Source: Nocardia asteroides
GTDB lineage: Bacteria; Actinomycetota; Actinomycetes; Mycobacteriales; Mycobacteriaceae
Direction: 5' to 3'
DNA: 64,000 nt
NCBI GenBank assembly: GCA_019930625.1
Contig: CP082844.1
Coordinates: forward strand, 1,860,001 to 1,924,000
The notes beneath the pieces are model-generated. The model was not told where the DNA came from. It saw only the letters and a list, made by a program, of their open reading frames with translations, and ran no database searches. The position numbers and the translations under genes are program-made. Below are positions 17,647 through 29,908 of the stretch, in pieces (within the stretch, counting starts at the first letter, position 1; each line of letters begins with the position of its first letter).

Positions 17647-18927
17647 ATGTTCGTCCGGGCTCTGTCGCTGCGTGACTTCCGCTCGTGGGAGCATGCGGAA
17701 CTCGAATTATCCCCAGGTTGCACCGTCTTCTTGGGATCGAATGGCAACGGTAAGACAAACCTGCTGGAAGCGATCGGCTACCTGGCCACCCTCGGGTCAC
17801 ATCGTGTCGCCACGGAGGCGCCGCTGATCCGGACCGGTACCGCGCGGGCTCGGATCGGCGCCACGGTGGTCAACACCGGCCGCGAACTGCGCATCGATAT
17901 CGAGCTGAATCAGGGCAGCGCCAATCGCGCACAGATCAACCGCTCGCCGGTCCGCCGGACCAGGGAAATACTGGGGATCCTGCAAACGGTGCTGTTCGCG
18001 CCCGAGGATCTCGCACTGGTCCGCGGTGATCCCGGAGAGCGCCGCCGGTTCATGGACGAGTTGTGCACAACCCGCCTGCCCAGACTGGCCGCCGTCCGCG
18101 GCGACTACGACCGGGTACTGCGCCAACGGTCGGCGCTGCTGAAAACCGCCGGTCGGCAAGCCAGGTCGAAGACGGATCTGAGCACCCTCGACGTGTGGGA
18201 CGGACACCTCGCCGCACATGCCTCCGTTCTACTTGCCCAGCGGCTGCGCCTGGTGCACGATCTCGCGCCGTATCTCACCCATTCCTATGCTTCGATCGCT
18301 CCCGAGTCGCGGCCCGCCTCGATCGCCTATCGCAGCGCAGCGCTGCCCCCGGAGTTCCTGGATCCGGCGAGACCACCGGGCCCGGAGGACGCTGGGGAAC
18401 TGGAGGCGATCCTGCTGCGCGAACTCGCCGCCGCCCGGCCGAGGGAACTCGACCGCGGGGTGTGCCTGGTCGGCCCGCATCGCGACGAATTGGACCTCCT
18501 GCTCGGGGATTCCCCCGCGAAGGGGTTCGCCAGTCACGGCGAGTCCTGGTCGTTCGCGCTGGCCCTGCGGTTGAGTGCGTTCGAACTGCTGCGCGCGACC
18601 GGCGCCGAACCGGTGCTGCTGCTCGATGACGTGTTCGCCGAGCTCGATCGTCGTCGCCGCGCTGCCCTGGCGGCCGTCGCCGCGGGCGCGGAGCAAGTGC
18701 TGATCACGGCGGCCGTACCGGAGGACGTGCCGGCCGAGCTGGCCGCCGTGCCGCTGCGAGTCGAAACCGCCGGCGCTCCCGAAGGCCGTGTGTCCCGGAT
18801 ACTCGCGCAAGACTCGCCCGGCAGCGGCGATCTCGGTGGCGAACAGCCGAACGACGAGGCCGCGTGGCCGACATCCGAGAGGCAAGATGATCCGGTCACC
18901 GGCTCGACCGAATCCCGGCCGCCGTAG
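17647..18927 (+). CDS. recF: DNA replication and repair protein RecF
   Basis: RecF is an SMC-like ATPase that helps load RecA at gaps and stalled forks. The 426-residue sequence has Walker [11 protein letters not shown] at about residues 29-38, the conserved [20 protein letters not shown], and Walker [12 protein letters not shown]. The last 40 or so residues (from [16 protein letters not shown]) extend beyond the usual end and are low-complexity. The ATG at 17647 starts the conserved [19 protein letters not shown]. Confidence 0.97.
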   Translation: MFVRALSLRDFRSWEHAELELSPGCTVFLGSNGNGKTNLLEAIGYLATLGSHRVATEAPLIRTGTARARIGATVVNTGRELRIDIELNQGSANRAQINRSPVRRTREILGILQTVLFAPEDLALVRGDPGERRRFMDELCTTRLPRLAAVRGDYDRVLRQRSALLKTAGRQARSKTDLSTLDVWDGHLAAHASVLLAQRLRLVHDLAPYLTHSYASIAPESRPASIAYRSAALPPEFLDPARPPGPEDAGELEAILLRELAAARPRELDRGVCLVGPHRDELDLLLGDSPAKGFASHGESWSFALALRLSAFELLRATGAEPVLLLDDVFAELDRRRRAALAAVAAGAEQVLITAAVPEDVPAELAAVPLRVETAGAPEGRVSRILAQDSPGSGDLGGEQPNDEAAWPTSERQDDPVTGSTESRPP

Positions 18928-19280
18928 CTATCCACAGGCGGAATGGACAGGCGATCCGCGCCTCCGCATCCGCCGCCCAGGTCCACTACAGTGACCACTC
19001 GTCGGGAACGACGAGGTTGTCAACAGCTGAAACCGATTCCCCAACACCTGTGGAAAACTCGTCCGACCCTGGTGGGCGATGCCGCCGCACTCGATTCAGC
19101 AACTGTCAAGCAAGTAGCCGATCTAGTGGAGGAATTCGCCCTTCTGGGCGGCGAGAAGGTGGTCTCGTCAGCCATCTCGGCGCTTCGTGCAGAGATTTCT
19201 CGCCCCCGGCAACCTTCGGCGCAGGCTGGGGACAACTTGATCGAAGCTGGGGACAAGGTAGTGCCGCGAAGGGAGAGGCG
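18928..19280. other. recF-dciA intergenic region with DnaA-box-like sites
   Basis: No gene is evident in these 353 bp. CTATCCACA (18928-18936) directly after the recF stop and TGTGGAAAA (19049-19057) each differ by one base from the DnaA box. The promoter of dciA is probably here. Confidence 0.6.
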
Positions 19281-19841
19281 ATGAGCGATCAGCCCGTGGA
19301 GTCCGAATCCGCAGGTTCGGAACCCGAATTGCGCGGAATCGACCTGGCGCGGCGTGCCCTGGAGGAAGCGCGCGCCGCGGCACGGGCGAGTGGTAAAGCT
19401 GTCGGTCAGGGTCGTTCCTCACCCCAGCGTAGGTTGCGGCCCGGCGCGCGCAGGCGCACCGGATGGTCGGGCGCGGGCCCGGACGACCGCGATCCACAGC
19501 CGTTGTCCAAGCTGGCCGGCTCCATCGCCAAGAACCGTGGATGGTCGAACAAGGTGGCCGAGGGCATGGTCTTCGGTCGCTGGTCGAAGGTGGTCGGTGA
19601 GGACATCGCCGCGCACGCCACACCCGTCACCTTGAAGGAGGGCGTCCTGAGCATCTCCGCCGAGTCGACCGCGTGGGCGACCCAGCTGCGGATGCTGCAG
19701 GGCCAGATCCTCGCGAAGATCAACGCCGCGGTCGGACAGGGCGTGGTGACGTCTCTGAAGATCTCGGGGCCCGCCGCGCCGAGCTGGCGCAAGGGCGAGC
19801 GGCATATCAGAGGCCGAGGACCGCGCGACACCTACGGATGA
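19281..19841 (+). CDS. dciA: DciA-family helicase-operator protein (DUF721)
   Basis: DciA interacts with the replicative helicase DnaB in bacteria lacking DnaC-type loaders. The 186-residue protein has a disordered basic N-terminus ([20 protein letters not shown] and [12 protein letters not shown]) and a C-terminal DUF721 domain with [20 protein letters not shown], then [18 protein letters not shown]. The ATG at 19281 follows GGGAGAGG. The position between recF and gyrB matches Rv0004. Longer upstream frames were rejected because they cross the ribosome-binding site. Confidence 0.93.
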   Translation: MSDQPVESESAGSEPELRGIDLARRALEEARAAARASGKAVGQGRSSPQRRLRPGARRRTGWSGAGPDDRDPQPLSKLAGSIAKNRGWSNKVAEGMVFGRWSKVVGEDIAAHATPVTLKEGVLSISAESTAWATQLRMLQGQILAKINAAVGQGVVTSLKISGPAAPSWRKGERHIRGRGPRDTYG

Positions 19842-19891
19842 CCTATCCGAGAAGTATCTGATACCTGGTGTTACGTTTATCCGAAATCGGC

Positions 19892-19905
19892 GTTTCACGT
19901 GGAAC
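19892..19905. promoter_or_regulatory. parS-like site between dciA and the hydrolase gene
   Basis: GTTTCACGTGGAAC differs by one base from GTTTCACGTGAAAC. It is on the other side of dnaA from the main cluster. Confidence 0.75.
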
Positions 19906-19974
19906 GTTTCGGCACGACGTCGCGCCTCCGGGTTCGCGGCACCGGGGCCGAATCGTCCGGGCGGAAGGGTTTCC

Positions 19975-20886
19975 ATGGCGATCACCACATCGGTCGGACC
20001 ATTTTCGGCTGCCGCGACCCGGTCGGTTCGCCGGGGCGACGTCGAACTCGCGGTCTACGAGTGCGGCAATCCGGAGGGGGTGCCGGTGCTGCTGATCCAT
20101 GGTTGGCCCGACACTCATCTGTTGTGGAGCCGGGTCGCGGCCCTGCTCGGCGGTCGGCACCGCGTGATCGCCTTCGACAACCGGGGTGTAGGTGACAGTT
20201 CGGCGCCGACAGCGGTCGAGGCGTATCGGATCGAAGAGCTCGCGGCGGATGTTCGTGCGGTCATAGACGCGGTCGCGCCGGGCGAGCGAGTGCACGTACT
20301 CGGACACGACTGGGGCTCGGTGATCGGATGGGAGGCGGCCGCCGCCGCTGACGCCGCTTCCGTGATCGCGTCGTTCACCTCGGTCTCCGGGCCGAATCTG
20401 GACTTCCTCGGCGCTTATCTGCGTGGCCCGCTCACCCCGGCGCGGCTGCGTGGCGCTCTCGCCCAAGCCGCTGCCTCTGCATACACCGTTGCGTTCCAGA
20501 TCCCGAGAGTGCCGGATCCGGTGCTGCGGCTGCTGTCCGGCCGCTGGCCGCGCTTCCTCGCATTCTTCGACGGCCTGGATCCCGCGCTGGTGGAGACGGC
20601 GCCGACGCTGCGCACCGATATGATCAACAGCCTGAAGCTCTACCGCGCGAATATATGGCCCCACCTGCGTCATCCGCGGCCGCGTCCGATCGAAGTGCCC
20701 GTCCAGCTGATCGTCGCCACCGGTGACCGTGCCGTGCGGCCGGTGGCGAACGCCGAAGCCGACCGGTGGGTACGACGTTTGACCCGGGTCGAGATTCCGG
20801 CGCGGCACTGGTCGCCGATCTCGCACCCGGCGGAGCTGGCGCGCCGCACCGCCGCCTTCATCGATCGGATCGACGCCGCGTGCTGA
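19975..20886 (+). CDS. Alpha/beta-hydrolase, epoxide-hydrolase-like
   Basis: The 303-residue protein has an alpha/beta-hydrolase fold with the oxyanion motif LLIHGWPDTHLLW and the nucleophile elbow GHDWGSVIGW, where the nucleophile is aspartate as in epoxide hydrolases and haloalkane dehalogenases. The catalytic histidine is probably in PARHWSPISHP. The substrate is unknown. It interrupts the usual dciA-gyrB order, so it is probably an insertion specific to this lineage. Cytosolic location is expected since no signal peptide is present. Confidence 0.85.
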   Translation: MAITTSVGPFSAAATRSVRRGDVELAVYECGNPEGVPVLLIHGWPDTHLLWSRVAALLGGRHRVIAFDNRGVGDSSAPTAVEAYRIEELAADVRAVIDAVAPGERVHVLGHDWGSVIGWEAAAAADAASVIASFTSVSGPNLDFLGAYLRGPLTPARLRGALAQAAASAYTVAFQIPRVPDPVLRLLSGRWPRFLAFFDGLDPALVETAPTLRTDMINSLKLYRANIWPHLRHPRPRPIEVPVQLIVATGDRAVRPVANAEADRWVRRLTRVEIPARHWSPISHPAELARRTAAFIDRIDAAC

Positions 20887-23245
<2,359 letters not shown>

Positions 23246-23354
23246 GCCCGTGCACGTCTCGTGACGCGCGAACCCACGATCCCGCACTACACCATCTTGC
23301 GGCGCTCATGACGCCCGGCGGACGCCCGAGCAGCCGCAAGACACAGGAGACCTC

Positions 23355-25868
23355 ATGACCGACACCACCCTGCCCCCGACCGGCGGCGAGCGCATCGAGC
23401 CGGTCGATATCCAGCAGGAGATGCAGAACAGCTACATCGATTACGCGATGAGCGTGATCGTCGGCCGCGCGCTGCCCGATGTGCGCGACGGCCTGAAGCC
23501 GGTGCACCGGCGCATCCTCTACGCGATGCACGACAACGGGTACCGGCCCGACCGCGGTTACGTGAAGTCCGCGCGCCCGGTGGCCGAGACCATGGGTAAC
23601 TACCACCCGCACGGCGACGTACCGATCTACGACACCCTGGTGCGCATGGCGCAGCCGTGGTCGCTGCGTTACCCGCTGGTGGATCCGCAGGGAAACTTCG
23701 GTTCTCGTGGCAACGACGGCCCGGCGGCCATGCGGTACACCGAGTGCAGGCTCACGCCCATCGCGATGGAGATGTTGCGCGAGATCGACCACGAGACGGT
23801 CGATTTCGTGCCGAACTACGACGGCCGCTCGCAGGAACCGGTGGTTCTGCCGTCCCGGGTGCCCAACCTCCTGATCAACGGCTCGGGCGGTATCGCGGTC
23901 GGCATGGCGACCAACATTCCGCCGCACAACCTCAGGGAAGTCGCCGAGGCGATCTACTGGGCGCTGGAGCATTACGACGCCGACGAGGAAGCCACGCTGG
24001 CCGCGTGTATGGAGCGGGTCAAGGGCCCCGACTTCCCGACCGACGGCTTGATCGTGGGCAGCCAGGGCATCCACGACGCCTACTCCACCGGCCGCGGCTC
24101 GATCCGCATGCGCGGCGTGGTCGAGATCGAGGAGGACAACAAGGGCCGCACCACGATCGTGATCACCGAGCTGCCCTACCAGGTCAACCCGGACAACCTC
24201 ATCTCCTCGATCGCCGAGCAGGTGCGCGACGGCAAGATCGCGGGCATCTCCGACATCCACGACGAGTCCTCCGACCGCGCCGGTCTGCGCATCGTGGTCA
24301 CCGTCAAGCGCGATGCCGTGGCCAAGGTGGTGCTGAACAACCTCTACAAGCACACCCAGCTGCAGACCAGCTTCGGTGCGAACATGCTGTCCATCGTCGA
24401 CGGGGTGCCGCGCACCCTGCGGCTGGACCAGATGATCCGGCACTACGTCAACCACCAGCTCGACGTGATCGTGCGGCGCACCCGCTACTTGCTGCGCAAG
24501 GCCGAGGAACGGGCCCACATCCTGCGCGGCCTGGTCAAGGCGCTGGACGCGTTGGACGAGGTCATCGCGCTGATCCGCCGTTCGGCCGACACCGAGACCG
24601 CGCGCACCGGCCTCATGCGGTTGCTGGACATCGACGAGATCCAGGCGACCGCGATCCTCGACATGCAGCTGCGGCGCCTTTCGGCGTTGGAGCGGCAGAA
24701 GATCGTCGACGAGCTCGCCAAGATCGAGCTCGAGATCGCCGACCTCAAGGACATTCTGGACAAGCCGGAGCGCCAGCGCGCGATCGTCCGCGACGAGCTG
24801 CGGGAGATCGTCGACAAGTACGGCGACGATCGGCGCACGAAGATCATCGCGGCGGACGGCGACGTGGCCGACGAGGATCTGATCGCGCGCGAGGACGTGG
24901 TCGTCACGATCACCGAGACCGGCTACGCCAAGCGCACCAAGACCGATCTCTACCGCAGCCAGAAGCGCGGCGGCAAGGGCGTACAGGGCGCCGGCCTCAA
25001 GCAGGACGACATCGTCAAGCACTTCTTCGTCTCCTCGACGCACGACTGGCTGCTGTTCTTCACGAACAAGGGACGGGTCTACCGTGCCAAGGCCTACGAG
25101 CTGCCCGAGGCCAACCGCACCGCCCGCGGCCAGCACGTGGCGAACCTGCTGGCCTTCCAGCCGGACGAGAAGATCGCCCAGATCATCCAGATCAAGTCCT
25201 ACAACGACGCGCCGTATCTGGTGCTCGCCACCAAGAATGGCCTGGTGAAGAAGTCGAAGCTGACCGATTTCGACTCCAACCGCAGCGGCGGCATCGTCGC
25301 GGTGAACCTGCGCGACGAGGACGAATTGGTCGGCGCCGTGCTCTGCTCGGCCGAAGAGGACCTGCTCCTGGTTTCCGCGCTGGGCCAGTCGATCCGCTTC
25401 TCGGCCACCGACGAAGCGCTGCGTCCGATGGGGCGCGCCACCTCCGGCGTGCAGGGCATGCGGTTCAACGACAGCGATGAACTGTTGTCGCTCAATGTGG
25501 TTCGAGACGGCACATATCTGCTGGTCGCCACGTCCGGCGGTTACGCCAAGCGGACCGCCATCGAGGAATACACTCCGCAGGGCCGCGGTGGTAAAGGCGT
25601 ATTGACCATCCAGTTCGACGCGAAACGTGGCACCCTGGTCGGGGCGCTCATCGTCGACGACGAAGATGAGTTGTACGCGATCACCTCCGGTGGCGGCGTC
25701 ATCCGGACGGCGGCCAAGCAGGTTCGTAAGGCTGGACGACAGACCAAGGGCGTGCGATTGATGAACCTCGCGGAGGGCGATACCTTGCTTGCGATCGCGC
25801 GCAATGCCGATGAGCCCGATCCCGATCAAATCGTCGGCGGCGGCGACACCGGCTCCTCCGAGAAGTAA
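23355..25868 (+). CDS. gyrA: DNA gyrase subunit A with atypical quinolone-determining region
   Basis: GyrA breaks and rejoins DNA in the gyrase A2B2 complex. The 837-residue protein has the catalytic tyrosine in [10 protein letters not shown] and the DNA-wrapping GyrA box QKRGGKG. The quinolone region reads [17 protein letters not shown]: Val89 and Pro90 replace the Ala-Ser of mycobacteria (90/91) and the Ser83-Ala84 of E. coli, while Asp93 is retained. Downstream, [14 protein letters not shown] replaces the usual GNFGSPGNDPPAAM. Both changes are in the raw bases. Changes at these positions are known causes of fluoroquinolone resistance. AGGAGA lies just before the ATG. Confidence 0.98.
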   Translation: MTDTTLPPTGGERIEPVDIQQEMQNSYIDYAMSVIVGRALPDVRDGLKPVHRRILYAMHDNGYRPDRGYVKSARPVAETMGNYHPHGDVPIYDTLVRMAQPWSLRYPLVDPQGNFGSRGNDGPAAMRYTECRLTPIAMEMLREIDHETVDFVPNYDGRSQEPVVLPSRVPNLLINGSGGIAVGMATNIPPHNLREVAEAIYWALEHYDADEEATLAACMERVKGPDFPTDGLIVGSQGIHDAYSTGRGSIRMRGVVEIEEDNKGRTTIVITELPYQVNPDNLISSIAEQVRDGKIAGISDIHDESSDRAGLRIVVTVKRDAVAKVVLNNLYKHTQLQTSFGANMLSIVDGVPRTLRLDQMIRHYVNHQLDVIVRRTRYLLRKAEERAHILRGLVKALDALDEVIALIRRSADTETARTGLMRLLDIDEIQATAILDMQLRRLSALERQKIVDELAKIELEIADLKDILDKPERQRAIVRDELREIVDKYGDDRRTKIIAADGDVADEDLIAREDVVVTITETGYAKRTKTDLYRSQKRGGKGVQGAGLKQDDIVKHFFVSSTHDWLLFFTNKGRVYRAKAYELPEANRTARGQHVANLLAFQPDEKIAQIIQIKSYNDAPYLVLATKNGLVKKSKLTDFDSNRSGGIVAVNLRDEDELVGAVLCSAEEDLLLVSALGQSIRFSATDEALRPMGRATSGVQGMRFNDSDELLSLNVVRDGTYLLVATSGGYAKRTAIEEYTPQGRGGKGVLTIQFDAKRGTLVGALIVDDEDELYAITSGGGVIRTAAKQVRKAGRQTKGVRLMNLAEGDTLLAIARNADEPDPDQIVGGGDTGSSEK

Positions 25869-25907
25869 CCCAACAGCGGCGGCAACGAACGGATCTAAGG
25901 ATTCCCA

Positions 25908-27161
25908 TTGACCACTCCGAATCAGCCGAATGACGAGCGGCACCAGACGAACGGTGTGACCGAGCGGATCGCACCGTCACCGATCCCGCCGCGGCCGATC
26001 CCACGGCCGGTCGCCTCGGCCGAGAACGGTCAGCCCGGCGGCGGCCCGCAAAGCGGCGGTCAGCCTGGCGGGCACCCTGGCGCCGGGCAGCCCGGCGGCC
26101 ATCCGGGCGGCCCGCAGCCGGGTGGGCTCCAGGGCCAGCCGAATGGGCCGCAGTCCGGCGGGCACCCGAACGGGCCGCAGCCCGGCGGGCACCCGGGTGG
26201 GCAGCCGGCCAACCAGGCCGGTGGCAACCAACCGAACACCCAGCCGCCCGAGATGCGTGATCAGCAGGGCGATTTCGCGCCGCAGCAAGGTGCGCCGGAC
26301 CAGGGGCCCGGTGGTGACGGCCAGGACCGTTTCGACCAGAAGACGGCGCGGATCAACAATCAAGCCCCGCAGTCCGCGCCCGAGAGCGAGGACAAGCAAC
26401 CGGTCGGTGCCGCGAACGGCGGGCAGCAGTCGCCGTACCAGGACGGGTGGTCGCAGCTGCCGCAGCGGGAGCCGCAGTCCAACCTGTACCGCCCTGGTCA
26501 GGCGCCGGTAACCGGACGCCCGAACTCGGCGGGCGGCGGATCGGTCGGTCTCGGTGGCGGGGCGTCCAACGCCCGCACCACCGCCGACCTGGCGGCCAAG
26601 GCGGCACGCAAGGAAGCGGCGATGGTGAAGTCCGTCGGCATCGACGGGCCCACCCGCAGCATCGCGCGGCCGGAGCTGATCAAGGACATGCCCGACCTGT
26701 CCGAGATCCGGCATCCGCTGCCGCCGAGCGAAGCCCCCGGTCCGCAGTCCGGGCCGGTTTCGCCCGCGGTTCCGGTCGCGGTCGCCGCCGTCGCCTCCGG
26801 CGAGCCCCTGCGGGCCACGGTGCAGATCCGCCGCATCGATCCCTGGTCGACACTGAAGATCTCGCTGGTCATCAGCGTGGCGATGTTCTTCGTATGGATG
26901 CTGGCGGTCGGCCTGCTGTACATCGTGCTCGAGGGCATGGGCGTATGGGAGCGCCTGAACAACACCTTCACCGACATGGTGTCCCAGGACAGCGGCTCGG
27001 TGGGGCTGATCGACGCGGGCACGGTCTTCGGCTACGCGGGCGTGATCGGCCTGATCAACGTTGTGCTGTTCACCGCGCTCGGCACTGTCGGCACCTTCAT
27101 CTACAACCAGTGCTGCGATCTCGTCGGCGGCATCCAGGTCACCTTGGCCGACCCCGACTGA
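25908..27161 (+). CDS. DUF3566 membrane protein with Pro/Gly/Gln-rich N-terminus
   Basis: The 417-residue protein has a long disordered N-terminal half built of GGHPGG-, PQPGG- and GQPNGPQ-like repeats. A C-terminal DUF3566 domain follows, with two membrane segments (ISLVISVAMFFVWMLAVGLL and VIGLINVVLFTALGTVGTF). It corresponds to Rv0007 downstream of gyrA. The start is a TTG at 25908 after AAGGA; no better start was seen. Its function is unknown; the strict linkage to gyrBA and the tRNA gene is a conserved actinobacterial feature. Confidence 0.9.
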   Translation: MTTPNQPNDERHQTNGVTERIAPSPIPPRPIPRPVASAENGQPGGGPQSGGQPGGHPGAGQPGGHPGGPQPGGLQGQPNGPQSGGHPNGPQPGGHPGGQPANQAGGNQPNTQPPEMRDQQGDFAPQQGAPDQGPGGDGQDRFDQKTARINNQAPQSAPESEDKQPVGAANGGQQSPYQDGWSQLPQREPQSNLYRPGQAPVTGRPNSAGGGSVGLGGGASNARTTADLAAKAARKEAAMVKSVGIDGPTRSIARPELIKDMPDLSEIRHPLPPSEAPGPQSGPVSPAVPVAVAAVASGEPLRATVQIRRIDPWSTLKISLVISVAMFFVWMLAVGLLYIVLEGMGVWERLNNTFTDMVSQDSGSVGLIDAGTVFGYAGVIGLINVVLFTALGTVGTFIYNQCCDLVGGIQVTLADPD

Positions 27162-27386
27162 TCACAGATCGTTCCGGACGGCCGGTACCCGCTCTCACGG
27201 CGCGGGTACCGGCCGTTTCCGTTGGTGCTGTCCAGTGCGGCCGACGCTGCCGCCGGGCGCGCCTCGACCGACGCTGCCCCCACTGCCGCGAGCGACGGGC
27301 AGTAGGGCCTCTACCAGCCGTTTTGGTTGAGTGAAGAGGTGTTGTGTAGTCTCTACACGTTGTTGTTCACGCGACGACATCGGTAC

Positions 27387-27460
27387 GGGCCTATAGCTCA
27401 GGCGGTTAGAGCGCTTCGCTGATAACGAAGAGGTCGGAGGTTCAAGTCCTCCTAGGCCCA
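27387..27460 (+). tRNA. ileT: tRNA-Ile(GAT)
   Basis: The acceptor stem pairs GGGCCTA with TAGGCCC. The anticodon stem CTTCG/CGAAG (27414-27418, 27426-27430) encloses the loop CTGATAA with anticodon GAT at 27421-27423. The T-arm is GGAGG-TTCAAGT-CCTCC. CCA is encoded at 27461-27463. Its 3' part (27439-27462) is the attachment site of the element that follows. Confidence 0.98.
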
Positions 27461-27462
27461 CC
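27439..27462 (+). other. attL core in tRNA-Ile
   Basis: These 24 bp cover the T-loop, T-stem 3' arm, acceptor 3' arm and the first two bases of CCA. They are identical to 35482-35505. Integration therefore leaves the tRNA gene intact. Confidence 0.92.
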
Positions 27463-27463
27463 A

Positions 27464-27777
27464 TGTGATTTGGCTATAACACCAGCTGGAATGCTGTTTC
27501 TTGTCGGTTCGCTGTCTTTTTTGTCCTGATTTTCTGGTGACATTGTCACCAAACAACCGGTGACGGTCGGCCGAGTGAGCCTTTCCACCTGCTCTTTCAC
27601 CACGATGGGGTCGGAGGGGCGGGTTCTCCGACCCCCCTGTTCATGGCCGAGGAGTATTCCCCAAGTCCTTGTTTCGTGCGCGAGTATTGGCGCTCAAGAG
27701 GGGCTTCGGAACTGCGCGCGAGGGAGTCTGAAAGCCTCATTCGAGGCTGCCGCAGCCTTGGCGACGGTTCAATACCA
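27464..27777. other. Left end of the element, non-coding
   Basis: No convincing gene lies here. It holds the inverted-repeat arm-type motif at 27535-27551 and a T-rich stretch at 27517-27534. The 3' end of the YbaB-like gene begins at 27778. Confidence 0.6.
27535..27551. repeat. Inverted-repeat motif TGGTGAC-ATT-GTCACCA (left copy)
   Basis: Perfect 7-bp arms with a 3-bp spacer. Two more copies, with spacers GCC and GCT, lie near the right end at 35302-35318 and 35347-35363. The layout suggests arm-type binding sites of the integrase or an accessory factor. Confidence 0.85.
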
Positions 27778-28212
27778 TCACGTGCTCCAGCCGTGTCGGT
27801 TCATGCGTTCGAAGTACGCGTCGTCGGCGGCTTGGATCTCCTTTTCAGTCAGAGGAGGTCGGTGTGGCTTTGTCGGTTCGGGCGCGGCCATGTTCCGCAG
27901 TTGCTGTAGCTCGGCAGTGATCCGCGGATCGACTGTGCGGGCGGCTTTGCTTGCTCTGGACGCTGCGTCCGCCTGTGCCTGGCGGTGGCATTCCAGGAGT
28001 GCATTGGTCAGCTGTGTGCTGGACCATTTCATGGCGCCTGGGGCGATGTGCAGGGTGGTGATGTCGCCGTTGGCGTTGACTTCTATGGTGATGCCGCGGG
28101 TTTCGCTGCGGCCGCGCACGGCTTGGATGGCTTTGGCTGCTCGTTGGCTGTTGCGGCGGATTTCGGCGAGTTCGTGCTGGAGGTGCTGTTCCCACTGCGG
28201 CAGGTCGGTCAT
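27778..28212 (-). CDS. YbaB/EbfC-like protein, last gene of the WXG100 operon
   Basis: The 144-residue protein has a helical N-terminus (LPQWEQHLQHELAEIRRNSQ) followed by beta-strands (RGITIEVNANGDITTLHIAP) and a further helix (STQLTNALLECHRQAQADAA). This is the pattern of YbaB-fold proteins that often accompany WXG100 genes in actinobacteria. Its start overlaps the preceding gene by 4 nt (ATGA), so they are translationally coupled. Its role is unknown; a DNA- or partner-binding function is inferred from fold and context. Confidence 0.7.
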   Translation of the reverse strand: MTDLPQWEQHLQHELAEIRRNSQRAAKAIQAVRGRSETRGITIEVNANGDITTLHIAPGAMKWSSTQLTNALLECHRQAQADAASRASKAARTVDPRITAELQQLRNMAAPEPTKPHRPPLTEKEIQAADDAYFERMNRHGWST

Positions 28213-28493
28213 CGGTTCTCCGTGCCGGGTGCGGTCGGGGTGGTTGGGTTGATGAGGCGTTGGCCGATTCGCACGTGGTCGGTGTCGCGGCGGTCGATGA
28301 CGAGGGTGAATTCTTCGGGTTCACGGCTGCCGTGTAGCTCGAGGCCGAGTATCCGCACTGTTTCGCCGCTGGCTGAGTCTTGGAGGATGTCTCCGGGTCC
28401 GATGGTGCCGGAGGTGAGGCGGCCGGTGACCAGCAGGCCGCCGCGGTGGGGGAGGTCCCAGAGGTGGGTGACTGTGAAGTCGACTGGAGTCAT
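28209..28493 (-). CDS. Small EF-Tu-domain-2-like beta-barrel protein, possible immunity or chaperone
   Basis: The 94-residue protein (FTVTHLWDLPHRGGLLVTGR, GTIGPGDILQDS, RIGQRLINP) follows the domain-2 beta-barrel pattern of translation GTPases: a GR.x.GT.GPGD core without any GTPase domain. It overlaps the metallopeptidase-like gene before it and the YbaB-like gene after it by 4 nt each. A small gene directly after a candidate toxin is the usual place of an immunity protein, but that is inference. The longer frame upstream to 28715 is a shadow of the toxin gene. Confidence 0.6.
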   Translation of the reverse strand: MTPVDFTVTHLWDLPHRGGLLVTGRLTSGTIGPGDILQDSASGETVRILGLELHGSREPEEFTLVIDRRDTDHVRIGQRLINPTTPTAPGTENR

Positions 28494-29908
28494 CGTTGTG
28501 CTCCTCTGAATCGGGCGAGGGGGCCGGCTTCGCTTGCGTAGGCTTCGGCTTCGACGTCGCGGAGTGTCTGGGAGTTGATGGTCAGTCCTTCGCGGATTTG
28601 TCGGGTGTGGGTGACTTCGTGGGCGATGGTGGCGACCATGGTTTCCTCGTCCATGAATGAAGCTGGGCCGAAGATGATTTGGCGGCCGCCGAGTTCGTGC
28701 GGGGTTTGGGCGCATGCGTCCCAGTAGTCGAAGTAGCGGGCGGTTTCGGCGTCCCTGGCGACGACGATCTCTACTCCGGTCAGGTCGATCCCTGCCCGTT
28801 CGGCGAGGGATCTGATGGCGTCCTCGGTCATCGGGACGAGGTTGTCGCCCTTTTCCAGGACTTCGATGTTGTTGCGTGCGGCTCGGCGGGAGAAGAGTTG
28901 GGGTGCGGCGTCACCGCTTCGCCAGATCTTGGCCACGGCTTGGTCGAGCCAGCGCCCGAGTCGGGAGAATATAGCTTTGAGCGTGGTGCCGATGACACCG
29001 GTCACGCGGCGAGCGATGGCGGTGGTTTTGGTGACCAGTTCGGTGATGATTCTGCCGATCCGCGCGGTGTACATGCTGATGCGTGCGACGACACCGACGT
29101 TGCCCAGCTCGGACAGTCCGGCGGTGAAGAACGCGCCGACCTGGATGGCCGCTTCGACCGCCGCGGTTTCGATGAGCATCTTGCGGAGCTCGTCGAGGAT
29201 CTGATGGTGGGCGTCATCGAGGTGTTGGGCGTACTCGCCGCAGGCATCGCCGATCGACCGGAAGGAGGCTGCCAGCTGGCCGAGGTCGATACCCATCTCG
29301 TTGCAGGTTCGGACAGCGTTGGGGATTTCCGGTGATTGCTGGTTCTCCAGCATGTCCACTGCGCCGGGGATCGCAGCGGAGGAGTCGCCGAGCGCGGCGG
29401 CAGCGTCGTACCACACTGTTTTGGCGGCTCTGAGCTGGTCTTGGTGACCGTCGGGCCACACCAGCCCGGACACCGCATTGACCAGCGACCACCCGAAAGG
29501 CTCGGGCCCGGCCGCGCCGGAGGCGGATGGGACGAACAGCGCCAGACACGGCTCAAAACCCAAGGTCGGTGTCGGGGGCGCAGCGACGGAGGAAGGGTTG
29601 GCCGCAGCCTCGCCGGAAGCGTGGTTGTAGGCGCCCGCGGTGAGAAGATCACCGGTGCGTCCACACGCCGAGACCAGTTTGGCCGAGGTTTGCAACGCCA
29701 GTCCCGCGGCCTCGTCATAGGCTTTGGCCCATTCGCGGCCCGCGTTGTCGGTGCCGGCCATCCCGCCGTAGCCGGTGAGTGTGCGAACCAGCGCGGCGTG
29801 GACCTCGGTGCCGCCGTCTCGGACCGACGCGAAAGCCTCTCCGGCCGAGTGATATTCCCGGTGACGGCAAACGATGATCGGGAATGTGGTAGGGGCCATC
29901 AGGGCCAC
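28490..29908 (-). CDS. WXG100-linked protein with C-terminal HExxH metallopeptidase-like domain (candidate T7SS toxin)
   Basis: The 472-residue protein has a helical N-terminal half (GREWAKAYDEAAGLALQTS and later FRSIGDACGEYAQHLDDAHH) like T7SS-secreted effectors. A helical, partly hydrophobic middle follows (VGAFFTAGLSELGNVGVVAR). The C-terminal domain contains GRQIIFGPASF and ATIAHEVTHTRQ, an HExxH zinc motif with His430, Glu431 and His434 (approximate numbering), and a downstream EAEAYASE that could supply the third ligand. The motif resembles DUF4157-type metallopeptidases. The gene follows two WXG100 genes, overlapping the second by 10 nt. Secretion and toxicity are inferences. Confidence 0.75.
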   Translation of the reverse strand: MALMAPTTFPIIVCRHREYHSAGEAFASVRDGGTEVHAALVRTLTGYGGMAGTDNAGREWAKAYDEAAGLALQTSAKLVSACGRTGDLLTAGAYNHASGEAAANPSSVAAPPTPTLGFEPCLALFVPSASGAAGPEPFGWSLVNAVSGLVWPDGHQDQLRAAKTVWYDAAAALGDSSAAIPGAVDMLENQQSPEIPNAVRTCNEMGIDLGQLAASFRSIGDACGEYAQHLDDAHHQILDELRKMLIETAAVEAAIQVGAFFTAGLSELGNVGVVARISMYTARIGRIITELVTKTTAIARRVTGVIGTTLKAIFSRLGRWLDQAVAKIWRSGDAAPQLFSRRAARNNIEVLEKGDNLVPMTEDAIRSLAERAGIDLTGVEIVVARDAETARYFDYWDACAQTPHELGGRQIIFGPASFMDEETMVATIAHEVTHTRQIREGLTINSQTLRDVEAEAYASEAGPLARFRGAQR

